DNA of 64,000 nucleotides, from NCBI GenBank assembly GCA_033439795.1, contig JAUTDP010000009.1, positions 124,001 through 188,000 on the forward strand. The letters run 5' to 3'. Origin of the DNA: Sordaria brevicollis. Taxonomy: Eukaryota > Ascomycota > Sordariomycetes > Sordariales > Sordariaceae. A program made the position numbers and the translations under genes. The notes under the pieces are model-generated. The model saw only the letters and a list, made by a program, of their open reading frames with translations, did not search any database and had not been told where the DNA came from. Of this stretch, positions 21,384 through 31,625 are shown in pieces (position 1 is the first letter of the stretch; every line of letters begins with the position of its first letter).

Positions 21384-23629
21384 GCATCTACGCAGGAGGC
21401 ACGATTTACTGTACTTTATGTGTAAATAATAACGTCGCCCTTGAGAGCGACTATGGATATGGCGTCTTGGGTGGTTTGTTCAAAATTCACAGAAATTCTG
21501 ATTATTCTTGTGCAGTTTTGGGGCCCTTTTGTTTGGTCTGATACAGGTTTTGAAGAGCGGCAAGCCAGAAGCGATGCAATGGGCTTCTGCGATTATGATC
21601 AGCGGCTGTGTTGCTGACCTCGGCTAGAGGTATAACGGAAACAGGTCAGCCTTACCCATGACCTGCTGTGCAAGCCGACCGGCATGATGAGGCTCTTCGG
21701 CTGTGGTACGACTTCAACCCTGGACAGCATCCTTTGGCCTGTGTGGACGGGAATATCAAGAACCCCCGTTTCTGTCGAAACTGGGCACGCGCACGAGAAC
21801 TCCCAAGACAATTGCTGAAGACGGCTGGGCAATCGATATCTGCATATCACCTTAATACCGTCCCAGGCAGTTATATGTGGCCCGAGAAGTTCGTCACAGT
21901 GGCAATCCTAGCAACAAACACTCCCTGGATAGTTTCTCGATTCCTGGACCAACAGCTTGATGAGCCTTGTAGACTATCGATGGCCACAGAGACTCGCACA
22001 AAGATCCTGGAGATACTAGCCTGTAGCTCTGCACAGCTTCAGCGGGCCATACCTGGATATTCCCGCACCTTCTTATACCCGTCTTGGCTCCCGGCTTCTT
22101 ACCTCGGACACGGCTGCCGCCTCTCGAATAAACCGCTTTTCCTACATGATACGATGCCAATGAGCAATGGCAGTGGCCATATTATTGGTCAATTCGTCCA
22201 GGCTGATAGGTCTAGAACACATAAGCGATGTCGGCAACAACTTTTAACGATCTACTCGTAGCAGGTTCTCAGGATCGGGGACGACCTTCCATTTTGTGGG
22301 TGTTCTGCTCTGTTCCATCGGCTCCCTGCATCCTGCACCGGCGATCGTGGTTGTGATTCAGCCTCCCAGCCTTCGACGAACACCCCTTGCATCACACTAT
22401 GCATATCCACTGCAAACTTCACACGCTACATCGCTCCCGTGCGGCGCATGTTGCTCCTGCGTCGGTGTCTGGTTCCTTTCTGGGCTTAAATGCAGTGTTG
22501 GGTGCATGCATTGCGTGTAAGTGTTCATGATATCAAAAAATTTATCTCTGCCTCAAGATCACCAGGTTTTGGGGGAGATACCTCAATGCTATGCCCATGG
22601 TGGTTTCCACCCCCCTTTTTATCTTCAAACCTCTTCATCCGGTCACTCAATGGTCACCACATCGACGGTTTAGGACCACAAGAAAGCCAGGGAATACACC
22701 AATCGCCTGGCAGACAATTCAACCTTACACCTGAAGGTCGCTGGGTCGTGGTTCCCTTGGCGGTCTAGGTCAGCCGCTGTGGGGCGGCAAAGGCGGCGAT
22801 CTCGACGCTAGGGTAGCGCTTACCCCAGACTCTCACAGCTTCGGAGACCTCTCGTCTGGACGCCTTTGTTTTGGCCAACCTCCTTGCCAACAACTACTTG
22901 AGCGGTGGACCTCCGCCTGCTGGTTTTCACTTTACTACCCGTCTGTTTCTGAACTTTCATCCCTGGCGGTGAACAAGCTTTGAATATCTCGAGAGTTTCG
23001 TCTTCAAAAAGATGCCCGCAAACTGCTTAGCCGTAGCGCTCACCGACTTGCAAAGTGTGCTGGTCCAGCTGAGCTGAACAGCTCATCAACTCCGTGACAT
23101 GGCTTAGGGAAATGCTGATCTTGATTACTCCGAGCAACCGGGAATCAGATTTTAGCTCCTCTCCTGGATCTTGGACGGTACCCGACGATTCCATATGGCA
23201 GACGGTCATCATCATCAGAGATGATGTGTTCCCTGGATTTACTCTGCATCGCATCGGCCAGGGCAACAAGGCACGGAATATGTAGATCTGACTAGTGGGT
23301 CGATACCGAAACATGGTCTACCCACTCTGCGTCTTCTCTTCTTCCCCGATGTGCTGGTCACATTATGGAGCGTCTTTCGGGCCAGCCATGGGCTAGGGAT
23401 GTCTCTGGCAATCATTGTGTCATGGCGTCGAATCGGTAAACCCCTTGCTGTCGTGGTCTCCCAAGGGTGTTTTGTATAAATAGTGACGTTGTGATTCTTC
23501 GTTGTCGAGGATACTCGGTTCCCTTGTTGTTCATACCCATTTCTTCCCTCTTATTGACTTAGTTTTGTACATGTACGGGTGGACAGCGGGTACCCTTCAT
23601 TCTTCCTCCCCTACTTCTCAAGCTTCAAC
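21384..23629. other. Intergenic region
   Basis: About 2.2 kb. A 197-codon open frame at 21668-22261 has no recognisable domain and is opposed by other open frames, so I do not call it. The promoter of the laccase gene occupies the right end. Confidence 0.5.
23475..23482 (+). promoter_or_regulatory. TATA box of the laccase gene
   Basis: TATAAATA about 155 bp upstream of the proposed laccase ATG, followed by a T/C-rich leader. Matches the consensus well; start site not visible from sequence. Confidence 0.55.
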
Positions 23630-25503
23630 ATGGGCGTAATAGGCCGTGCCCTTGTAGAGGTCAGCTCTAAACTATCAGGCGTGGTCGCAAATCTAGTACA
23701 AGAAAAAACAAATGGGTACGACTTGCTCCTCGCTGTTTTACTGGGGGAAGAGTGCCACTGACATTATCTCATTCTAGGTCATCACGGCTAGGGACGTTCG
23801 TCTTCCCACTTCTAGCATTTTTCTTGGGCAATTTAACACCAGACGGGCAATATCCATGGGGAAATCTAACAGACTGGGGCAACAACCAATACACTGATTG
23901 TCCCGTAACAGGAGCAGTGAGGACGTACGACTTCGTCATCAGCCGTGGAGTGATTGCGCCAGACGGATACCAACGAGACGTCTTACTAGTCAACGGCGCC
24001 TTTCCTGGTCCCCTAATCGAAGCGAACTGGGGTGACAAGATTGTCGTCAATGTCTTCAACAACATTTCAGCTCCAGATGAGGGCACCTCAATCCACTGGC
24101 ACGGTTTTCTTCACCAAGGTACTCCATGGGACGATGGCGCTCCTGGTGTCTCCCAATGTCCCATTGCGCCCGGCAAAAAGTACACCTACGAGTTCAAAGC
24201 GAGTCTCTACGGCACATCCTGGTACCACGCCCACTATTCAGCTCAGTACGCCGGTGGCATCGTTGGGCCCATCGTCGTCCACGGTCCTACACAGGCCAAA
24301 TATGACATCGACCTTGGCCCGGTTATGCTCAGTGACTGGTACCATCGCCCTTACTTTGATCTGATCAAAGACATGCTCGCCCCAGGCGGGAGTCCCCGCG
24401 TGCCCTCAGATAACAACCTCATCAACGGCAAGATGAACTTCGACTGTGACGCCGCCGCTGTCGCTGGCGACAAAACCCCGTGTACCCCCAACGCCGGTAT
24501 CGCCAAGTTCAAGTTCCAAACTGGCAAGACGCATCGCCTGCGGCTCGTCAACTCGGGCGCCGACGGCGTCCAGCGCTTCTCTCTTGATGGCCACACCATG
24601 ACCGTCATAGCTAACGACTTCGTCCCCGTCAAGCCTTACAACGTCACAGCCATCTCGCTCGCCGTCGGCCAGCGCGCTGACGTCCTCGTTACTGCTAATG
24701 CCGGCACGCCCAAATCGGCATACTGGATGCGCTCAGACTTGACCAAGTGCTCCGCAGCCAAGCAACCTTTAGCCTTAGCAGCCGTATACTACGACCAAGC
24801 CGATCCCGATACCGCTCCCACAACCCAGCCCTGGGCCGACGCCGGTGATCCAGACCGACAATGCGGAGCGAGCGACGACCTGGCTACCCGAGAACCACTC
24901 TACCCCATCGCCATCCCCGACGGCGAGCCCGCCGTGACCAAAGAGATGAAAATCGAAGCCTACCGCAACGCCTCCGACGTGTTCCTCTTCAAATTCGACG
25001 GCGTGTCATCGAGGGTAGACTACAACCACCCAGCCCTAGGCATGGTCGCCAACGGCAACCTCAGTTTTCCCGAAGTGTGGAACGTGCGAAACTTTGGCGA
25101 CGCAAAAACGGTAAGAGTGGTGATTAACCACCACGGCCCCGGGCCACACCCGATGCACCTCCACGGACACAACTTTCACGTGCTCTCTTCTGGGTTGGGG
25201 GACTGGGACGGCAAGACGATTGTGCGGGCCTCAAACCCGGTGAGGAGGGATGTGGAGATTATAAGGCCGAATGGGCATTTGGTGTTGCAGTTTGATGCGA
25301 CGAACCCCGGCGTGTGGGCTTTTCATTGTCATATTGCGTGGCATGCGTCCGGGGGGTTCTTTTCGAGTTTTGTGACGCAGCCGGAGGAGGTGAGGAGGAG
25401 ATGGGGTGGGATTGGGATGCCGAGGAAGATGGAACAGGTGTGTAGGGAATGGGATGCGTGGAGTAGGACGGGGGTTGTTGATCAGATTGATAGTGGGACA
25501 TAA
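23630..25503 (+). CDS. Laccase-like multicopper oxidase
   Basis: Proposed join(23630..23715,23778..25503), 603 aa, with a 62-bp intron (GTACGA/TTCTAG). Oxidises phenolics or related substrates with reduction of O2 to water. Three cupredoxin domains with all four copper motifs: HWHG, WYHAHYS, HPMHLHGHNF and HCHIAWHASGGF. The residue ten after the type-1 Cys is Phe, rather than Leu or Met. The hydrophobic signal-like stretch (FVFPLLAFFLG) starts only at about residue 35, behind a 29-residue exon-1 extension, so the protein may use a late signal peptide or be a type II membrane-anchored form. A start inside exon 2 is not available in good context. Several N-glycosylation sequons and the CQT1-like EDDA context suit secretion. 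Downstream is a 15-nt T run. Confidence 0.88.
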
Positions 25504-26393
25504 CTTGAAGGTGGGTGGTGGCAGAATGGTTGTTGATATAGCTATGGGAATGGGAGTTGGGTGTAATTTTGCTGGGAATTCTTTTTTTTTTTTTTTTGGT
25601 ACATAATAATACCCTTTTGTCTTGAATTATCCTTCTTTAGGGATGGGTGTTTCCAATACGTGAAGTTTCAAACCCGACGGTTGGGACTGCCGACCGCCGT
25701 GGTGCTTTTCTTGACACAGAGAAGTTGGCCTATGACAAAATGATGGCATTCTCGATGAGAGCTTACCAGTTTATAAATCTGCAACAACCATTTCGATGAA
25801 TACAAAACATGTGCATTGATAAGTGCATGCATTCAAGATCCAGCCCTTTTCGATCTTGAACTGCATTTTTTCTCATGTGCGCAGTTATGCCCTAGTGTCC
25901 TACATCCCTCTTTCCTCCTTTGCGTGTCTGCCTGCAAGTGGTACTAACGCGTCTCCCACCCTAGTGCCTACCTGCACACTAAACTTCTTGCATCAAATTT
26001 TCGACATTCTAGTCATTCAGCGGGCATTTTCAGTCCATCATTGTCACCAATATCGAAAACCAAAAACTCGTCGAATCGGGATCCAAATTTCTTCATTGTC
26101 CAACCTAACACAGAAAGACTCGAACAGAAAAGCCTTATTCAGATGACCCGCAATTCCCTGTTCATAGATACCAAAACTCCTCCCTGATGCTAATATGCTG
26201 ATGAACAATATGCCAGACAAAAGAAAACCCGCTATTCTGCTCACTAGTGCACTTTCAAAGCTCAGAAATGCCTGATCCGAACTCCTCCCAGATGCTGTCA
26301 GCTGTGCTGATGACCAAACCCTAAACAGAAGAAAACCAATCCATATCTTGGCCCTCCCTAGCCCACTCTCAAAACTATCTCTCTCTTTCTCCA
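25504..26393. other. Intergenic region between converging genes
   Basis: 3' flanks of laccase (+) and the repeat-rich orphan (-). A poly-T run at about 25583-25598. A diverged direct duplication with a GATGCT-(A/G)-A-T...TGCTGATGA core at about 26185-26210 and 26290-26310 is visible, with flanks such as AACTCCTCCC(T/A)GATGCT shared between the copies. No gene. Confidence 0.5.
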
Positions 26394-27926
26394 TCACCAC
26401 CCCCTTTCACTCCACCATCCCCATCCCTCATGATACATCTTCCTCACCCAGTACGACTCATAAGACCCCACTTCTTGCGGTGGACTAATGGGTACAAGCG
26501 GACAATAATCCGCGATATGCTCGCGGTTCTCAATCTCTCTCATCACTCTGTCTGCTCTGCGGGTGACATCTTCTTGCCACATGCGGGTGGCTTCGGCCCA
26601 TTGTTCTTCGCGCTTTCTCTTCTCGGGGGAAGGCCAGGAGGCGCGGATGTAGTTGATCGCGGAGGTGATAGTGGTGGTGCTTGCGTTGAGGATGTTGCTG
26701 AGGAGGTTGGACCATTTGGTGGAGGGTTGGTTGGTGTCCGGGGGGTTGTTGGTGGAGGAGGAAGGGGGTTTGGTCTCGTTGTTGCTGTTGTCTGGGAACT
26801 CCGAGTTGGAGGGCGAGTTGTTGTTGGTGCCGTCGTTGTCGTCCACGGCGTCAGTTCCACTTTCCGTGCTCTCCTCAGATGTAGCTGAATGAGCCTCTTC
26901 GGGTGTCGTCGTCCTTTGCTCCGTTGGGTTCTCTTGAGACTGAGACGTCTTGTTGTGGACACCCTGGACCATGTCGTGAAACATGCGAGCATACCTCGTC
27001 GTGTGGAGACCGTTCATGATGATGGTCATCTCGCGATCTTGCCGGAGGAACAAGTTCTTGATGACCTCGCTGTGCAACATGGACTTTTTCTCCTTGGACA
27101 TGGTGCTGGTGGTCGTGATCGTGGCCGGGACGGGCACAACGGAGTTGGTTGCGTTCGCTTGACGTGAAGGGGCTCTGGCTCTGATGGGCATGACTCTGGC
27201 TCTGATTGTGGTGGCTCTGGCTCTGATGGTGGTGGCTCTGGCTCTGATGGTGGTGGTTCTGGCTCTGATGGTCGTGGTTCTGGCTCTGATGGTCGTGGTT
27301 CTGGCTCTGATGGTCGTGGTTCTGGCTCTGATGGTCGTGGCCTGGACGGGCACAGGGCGGTTGGTTGCGTTGGCTTCAGGTGAAGGGGAGTTGGGTAACC
27401 TTTGGTCGTTGGGGTCCTCTTGAACCCTTTCACTGTCGACAGCCCTGATCATTCCCAATGACTCGCCATTCTGATCCTTAGTGATCTGACTTTGCGGCAG
27501 TTTTGGTGTCTTTTCCTTGAACTCGGCGCTGACGGCCATGACATCAACCGGGACGACGCTGGTGGTTGCGTACCCCTTAAGACTTTCATCGGGCTTGTCA
27601 TGAGCTGTCTTGTCGGTAGGGGAATTGACGTCCATGTGGTTGATCTCGTGTTGTGGTCTACGAGGGGCGAGAGGTACAGGTAGGGGTCCGGCCAGCGCTC
27701 GCCTTCGTCTTCTGGGTTGTCCATTTGGGAGAGTCGGTCCCAGCACGGGGGTAATGGACTTCGTCTCTCTATTTGACGGACCGGCGGACAAAAGAGAATG
27801 TCGTGGGCTGTGATGTATGGCATAGCCGCTATCCTGAATCGTTCGACTTCCATGTTGTTCCGAAAGGGAGCCGTCCTCGCCGATGTTGGCTCGCCCCTTG
27901 GTAGAAATGATGTTGGTACGGGACAT
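26394..27926 (-). CDS. Orphan protein with heptapeptide Arg-rich repeats
   Basis: Single open frame of 510 aa; no known family recognised. The protein is rich in Ser, Thr, Asn, Pro and Arg and likely disordered. Near residues 200-250 lie about eight tandem copies of a seven-residue repeat T-T-I-R-A-R-(T/A). A long Thr/Ser/Asp/Asn-rich stretch follows. The C-terminal 90 residues look more ordered, with a helical segment (EKRKREEQWAEATRMW) and an aromatic tail (YWVRKMYHEGWGWWSERGW). It heads a run of four same-strand orphan genes up to 33.1 kb. A start further inside cannot be excluded. Coding status rests on frame length and biased composition. Confidence 0.55.
   Translation of the reverse strand: MSRTNIISTKGRANIGEDGSLSEQHGSRTIQDSGYAIHHSPRHSLLSAGPSNRETKSITPVLGPTLPNGQPRRRRRALAGPLPVPLAPRRPQHEINHMDVNSPTDKTAHDKPDESLKGYATTSVVPVDVMAVSAEFKEKTPKLPQSQITKDQNGESLGMIRAVDSERVQEDPNDQRLPNSPSPEANATNRPVPVQATTIRARTTTIRARTTTIRARTTTIRARTTTIRARATTIRARATTIRARVMPIRARAPSRQANATNSVVPVPATITTTSTMSKEKKSMLHSEVIKNLFLRQDREMTIIMNGLHTTRYARMFHDMVQGVHNKTSQSQENPTEQRTTTPEEAHSATSEESTESGTDAVDDNDGTNNNSPSNSEFPDNSNNETKPPSSSTNNPPDTNQPSTKWSNLLSNILNASTTTITSAINYIRASWPSPEKRKREEQWAEATRMWQEDVTRRADRVMREIENREHIADYCPLVPISPPQEVGSYESYWVRKMYHEGWGWWSERGW
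27178..27345. repeat. 21-bp tandem repeat encoding a heptapeptide
   Basis: About eight copies of a 21-bp unit (plus strand core CTCTGATGGTGGTGGCTCTGG with G/C and C/T variants) inside the 510-aa orphan gene on the minus strand. The unit length is a multiple of three, so copy changes keep frame and the array is likely polymorphic between strains. Confidence 0.88.
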
Positions 27927-28703
27927 CTTGTTTACAGGCGTTTACTTATGTGATGTGGTTTCGATGGCGAGTGTACCTTGCTTGAGAATACTGTGGTTTT
28001 CAACTGGACTATCTGTAGTCCACTACGATGTTTTGGTAAGGTTCCTACCTTCTAGTGGTAAAACCGTCTATACTGACCTTGCTCAGAGGTCGAATTGTGT
28101 TTGGTGGGCTAAGCGTTTCTTGTAGTGTGATATCGACAGACGAAGAAGCGGATGTTGTCCTTGACAGCCGTGACACAGTAAGTGGTCTTTGAGAAACTGA
28201 AATTGGGAAGACATATCATACGCTCGAAAACTGAGAAGGAGTACTGTTTTTATCGGCCTGATTTATTGTGATTCTTTTCAGTCCCAGTATGCTAGACGCA
28301 AGACCAGAAAATCACCCTCTGGCATGAATGCAAGCAAGGGAAGTATATATTCTTGCACCCGCATCAAAACGTTAAACTCAAATATCCGTTCATCCGCATT
28401 GCGTAGTTGTATGCATGCGTAAGCCGTTTACCGCACCATAAAGTTTTCTATTGCGTGTGTTCTCGCCTAATATCTGGAAACAGATGCATCGTCCTCGAAA
28501 CGACAAAGTGCTGATATTGTCCCAGCTTCAAATTTTCTCATTTTCTTTCCTTTACCAGTACATGCTAAAACTCCCAGCTGCATAATCATGGCTATTACCC
28601 TCCTTTTTCATGCTTGTAATCTTTGCGAGTGCCCATTTCGAACATACCACAACCTACCCACACCTTCCTGCGCCTCTCAAGACCGAAGGCGCGACCTAAC
28701 CCG
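27927..28703. other. Intergenic region
   Basis: Upstream region of the 510-aa orphan and 3' flank of the first zinc-finger gene, both on the minus strand. A/T-rich stretches at 28280-28560; nothing further supported. Confidence 0.5.
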
Positions 28704-28943
28704 TCACTCGCTTTCGGGTCTCACAGCTTCTGACGTGGGCCCTAAATCTCCGTCCTTGCCGTCCGCAACCGCCAGCCGGTTACAACCAGCGTCGCCAACA
28801 ACCTTCACTCCCTCACTCGTGGTCGCCTCATGCGAAGAAGTGCCCGTTTTGCACTCATCGCACTTACTATGTATCTTGCAGTACCAACACAAGCTCTCCC
28901 AGGACGTGTTGTCGGTTTGGCAGTTGCAGCATATCCACGACAT
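28704..28943 (-). CDS. Small RanBP2-type zinc-finger protein (intact, Trp at the key position)
   Basis: Open frame of 79 aa. The N-terminus fits the RanBP2/NZF zinc-finger pattern W-x-C-x2-C-x3-N-x6-C-x2-C (W3, C5, C8, N12, C19, C22). It continues with H25, C28 and C31 spaced by two residues, which could form a second metal site. Residue 15, in the middle of the finger, is Trp (TGG) followed by GAG. The C-terminal 45 residues are polar and lack a recognisable domain. Fingers of this type bind RNA, ubiquitin or proteins; which applies here is unknown. It is one of three related minus-strand finger genes in 5 kb; the other two have TAG GAG at the aligned place. Confidence 0.6.
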   Translation of the reverse strand: MSWICCNCQTDNTSWESLCWYCKIHSKCDECKTGTSSHEATTSEGVKVVGDAGCNRLAVADGKDGDLGPTSEAVRPESE

Positions 28944-30338
28944 GTTGGGCTCGAGAATGTTGTGATTTCCGGGGATTCGCCGTGGAGTACTATACCGTGG
29001 TCGTGGTCGAGGAATCGAAAGCGATGCGGAAGAGAGATGATGGCCCTCTCCAATGGAAAGGGTTTCGTGCTGATATACATAATCGTCAACGCCAGATCAG
29101 CTCCTGTTTATCTTGAGCATTGCATCACGGTGGTTAGCTTTGCGGCGAGAGTGTCAACAATTACGCGGCAGTAGCCAACCGTATCTACAAGCGTTCGCAG
29201 CTCAAAGTCGTACTGAAGAGTTATCCCTCCCCATTGCGTTTGCACCTCGTGCTCAATAGATACAACGAGCAGCTGTTATCATCGACAGGTAACTGACAGG
29301 ATGAACAGGCTATTCCTTCGATGAAGTACTAAGGAGATTGTCCTCAGTAAAGTCGCACACCATATCTTGCAGGCTTCGTGTTCCGAGGCATCACCACGAC
29401 ACAACTGGGCCTCGACTGGTCTTGAGGCTCACCACACCTACCAAAACCTCCACAAGGATACCGAACTCTCGTGGGCATGGAGGAGTAAAACCGCTTCATC
29501 CTTCCTTTACCACCAGTCAACAAAATTTACCCGTGATCATCCTTCACGATTGTCCTGGAATCCCACTACCCTTCTTTATTACCTTCTTGTCATCACCGCG
29601 AGTCTACTGACTTGACATCGCCCTAGAAAGCGCACTTCCCTGTCGGCTGTCGCTGTTTGGCCTCAGCACTCCATGATCGACGACTCGGTTGGTGTCATCA
29701 CTTCGCCCTCCTCACGGCAGTGGCATTTCCGCCGCTCTTCACAAGCCCAGCACATGAGAAATCCATCCGCAAAAGGGTTGATGTCCTTCGCCTGCTAAGT
29801 TTCGCTGTCGCAAATCTTCATAACGGTGCTGTATACCTATGCTTGATGACCAAGATGGGTGGGAAAGTAATGTTACTACTCTATTGTATTAAGGCCGAGA
29901 TCTTCACGACTGATCTTCCGATTCTCGGACCCGCCCGTGACGCCTCCGTATCATGGGCGTAGTCACAACACAATGGGCAATGGGCAACGGTTATCAGTAG
30001 TTCGTCACACACCTTTCAGAACAGTTAAGCACCTTCGACGGTCTCTACTATCGCACTCTTGACTGGATCGAGTAAAACCTCTACGATGTCCATGCATGCA
30101 TTGGATTTGCAAACGAACTAACAACAAAAGTAGCTCAAGTCTTGTAAACAAACGATCAATTTCAAAGCGAAAGCAAATATTACAGCTCGTATTCACCACC
30201 AGAATAAGCTCATTGGGATTCCCTTTGCTCGGTCTACCATTCCCAACCTCACCAAAGAACCCCCTTTTCCCATCATCATCACCTTCATCCTCCTCAACAC
30301 CCATAACCCCCAATACCACCACCCATTATACATCCTCT
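28944..30338. other. Intergenic region
   Basis: Between two zinc-finger genes on the minus strand. Several short open frames on both strands without domain signals or good exon joins. No repeat or RNA gene noticed. Confidence 0.5.
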
Positions 30339-30683
30339 CTACTTCCTCCTCATAGCAGCGCGCAACTCAGCCACCGCCTTAGGCATCATAACCTCCAGCT
30401 GTCGCGCTCTCGAACTAGTAACTTGAGCAGAGGCACCTCCACTTGCTCCTCGCCCAACAGCCGCAGCCCAAGCCGAAGCCGAACCCGCAGCCGGTTGCCC
30501 TCGTCCTCGCCCTTGCCCTTGCCCCTGCATCGGACGGCCAAAAGATAAAAAGGTGGACGACTCGCGCGCTATGTCCTTGTCGCAGTTCTTGCAATGGCTG
30601 TGCGCCTTGCAGAAATAGCACAGGTGCTCCTAGCCCGTTTTGCTGGTTTCGCAAAGGCAACAGTTCCATCCTTGGGGGTCCAT
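30339..30683 (-). CDS. Small RanBP2-like zinc-finger gene interrupted by one in-frame TAG
   Basis: Reading from ATG at 30683 the frame codes for 17 residues, meets TAG at 30632..30630 (codon 18), then stays open for 96 more codons to the stop ending at 30339. Residues W6, C8, C11 before the stop and C22, C25, H28, C31, C34 after it match the intact neighbour residue for residue in spacing. The stop replaces its Trp15, and the next codon is GAG in both. Downstream comes a Gly/Gln/Arg/Ala-rich segment and a helical, basic C-terminus (QLEVMMPKAVAELRAAMRRK). Without readthrough the finger is severed. It may be a pseudogene, or the UAG may be read as Trp after A-to-I mRNA editing. The frame being open after the stop argues against old decay. 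Confidence 0.55.
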
Positions 30684-31625
30684 TTTTTGGGGGGTTGAGT
30701 TCCTTCGGATTCCTGTATCAAGTGAATTAGTGGTAGGGCCCGAGTGGGAATTGGGAATGAGAGTGCGATGGGGAAGTTATGGAAAGGGGAGTAACTAGAG
30801 GTACTTTTCCCAAAGGGGGAAATTTTGTAGTCTATTTATAGTGTAGTGATAAAGTCTACATCCTGTGATCCGGAAGCGAAAGATATACTTGTTTCATGGA
30901 TATTGAACACGTCACCCAGGCCGACGCAGTCAGAGCGTTGATAGGGGCGCATCGATCATTGCCTACCCAGAAAGAGGCCATCACCCAACCTTCCAACAAT
31001 GTTTCATGTCACGGGAAAAGGACGGGTACCTACGTAAGCCATCCGCCAGATACACTTCGAGCACGACGGGAAGTCCGAAACGCCACACGGAGATGGATCA
31101 ATGCTCTGTCTAGTGAACGGAGTAAGATGCACGCACTAGGTGGACATTTCATCGACGGCATGTTCACTATACCTGAGGTTAGGTAGGAGAATCACTACGT
31201 ACGTTTTCTTGGACCTACCTTTATACTCAACGAAGCCATTGTGAGATTCACGAATCGTGGATCACGATTCATCGAAGCATTGGAAACGATCACGTTCAAG
31301 GCCAAGCACATATTCACAGTCATCACTTTGCATATTTCTTTTTTTTTAAAAAAATCAACACGAGTTTATATTGTGCTCGAGTCAACTATGTAGGCCGGCT
31401 ATTAACAATCCCTGGCACACTTGTTCTCCTTGTCCCGCCCTCCCTACCATATCAACCAACACAATCAATACATGCTTTTCTGCTTTTTCCATTGTTCTGC
31501 CTTTCCGCACACTCTTTGTTCCAATCGAAGCCAAATGCCCTATTGTCATAGACATCCGGCCCTGAAAGGCAATTCCATCATCATCAACGACTTTCCAGTC
31601 CAAATCCCCAAATCTGAGCTCCTCC
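30684..31625. other. Intergenic region
   Basis: Upstream of the TAG-interrupted small finger gene. Contains a near-palindrome ACGAATCGTG-GAT-CACGATTCA at about 31249-31271 and a short T8/A7 stretch at 31342-31356. No gene supported on the plus strand. Confidence 0.5.

Noticed and set aside
21668..22261. 197-codon plus-strand open frame
   Set aside because: No family, no intron or promoter support, opposed by other open frames; probably chance, though I cannot exclude an orphan.
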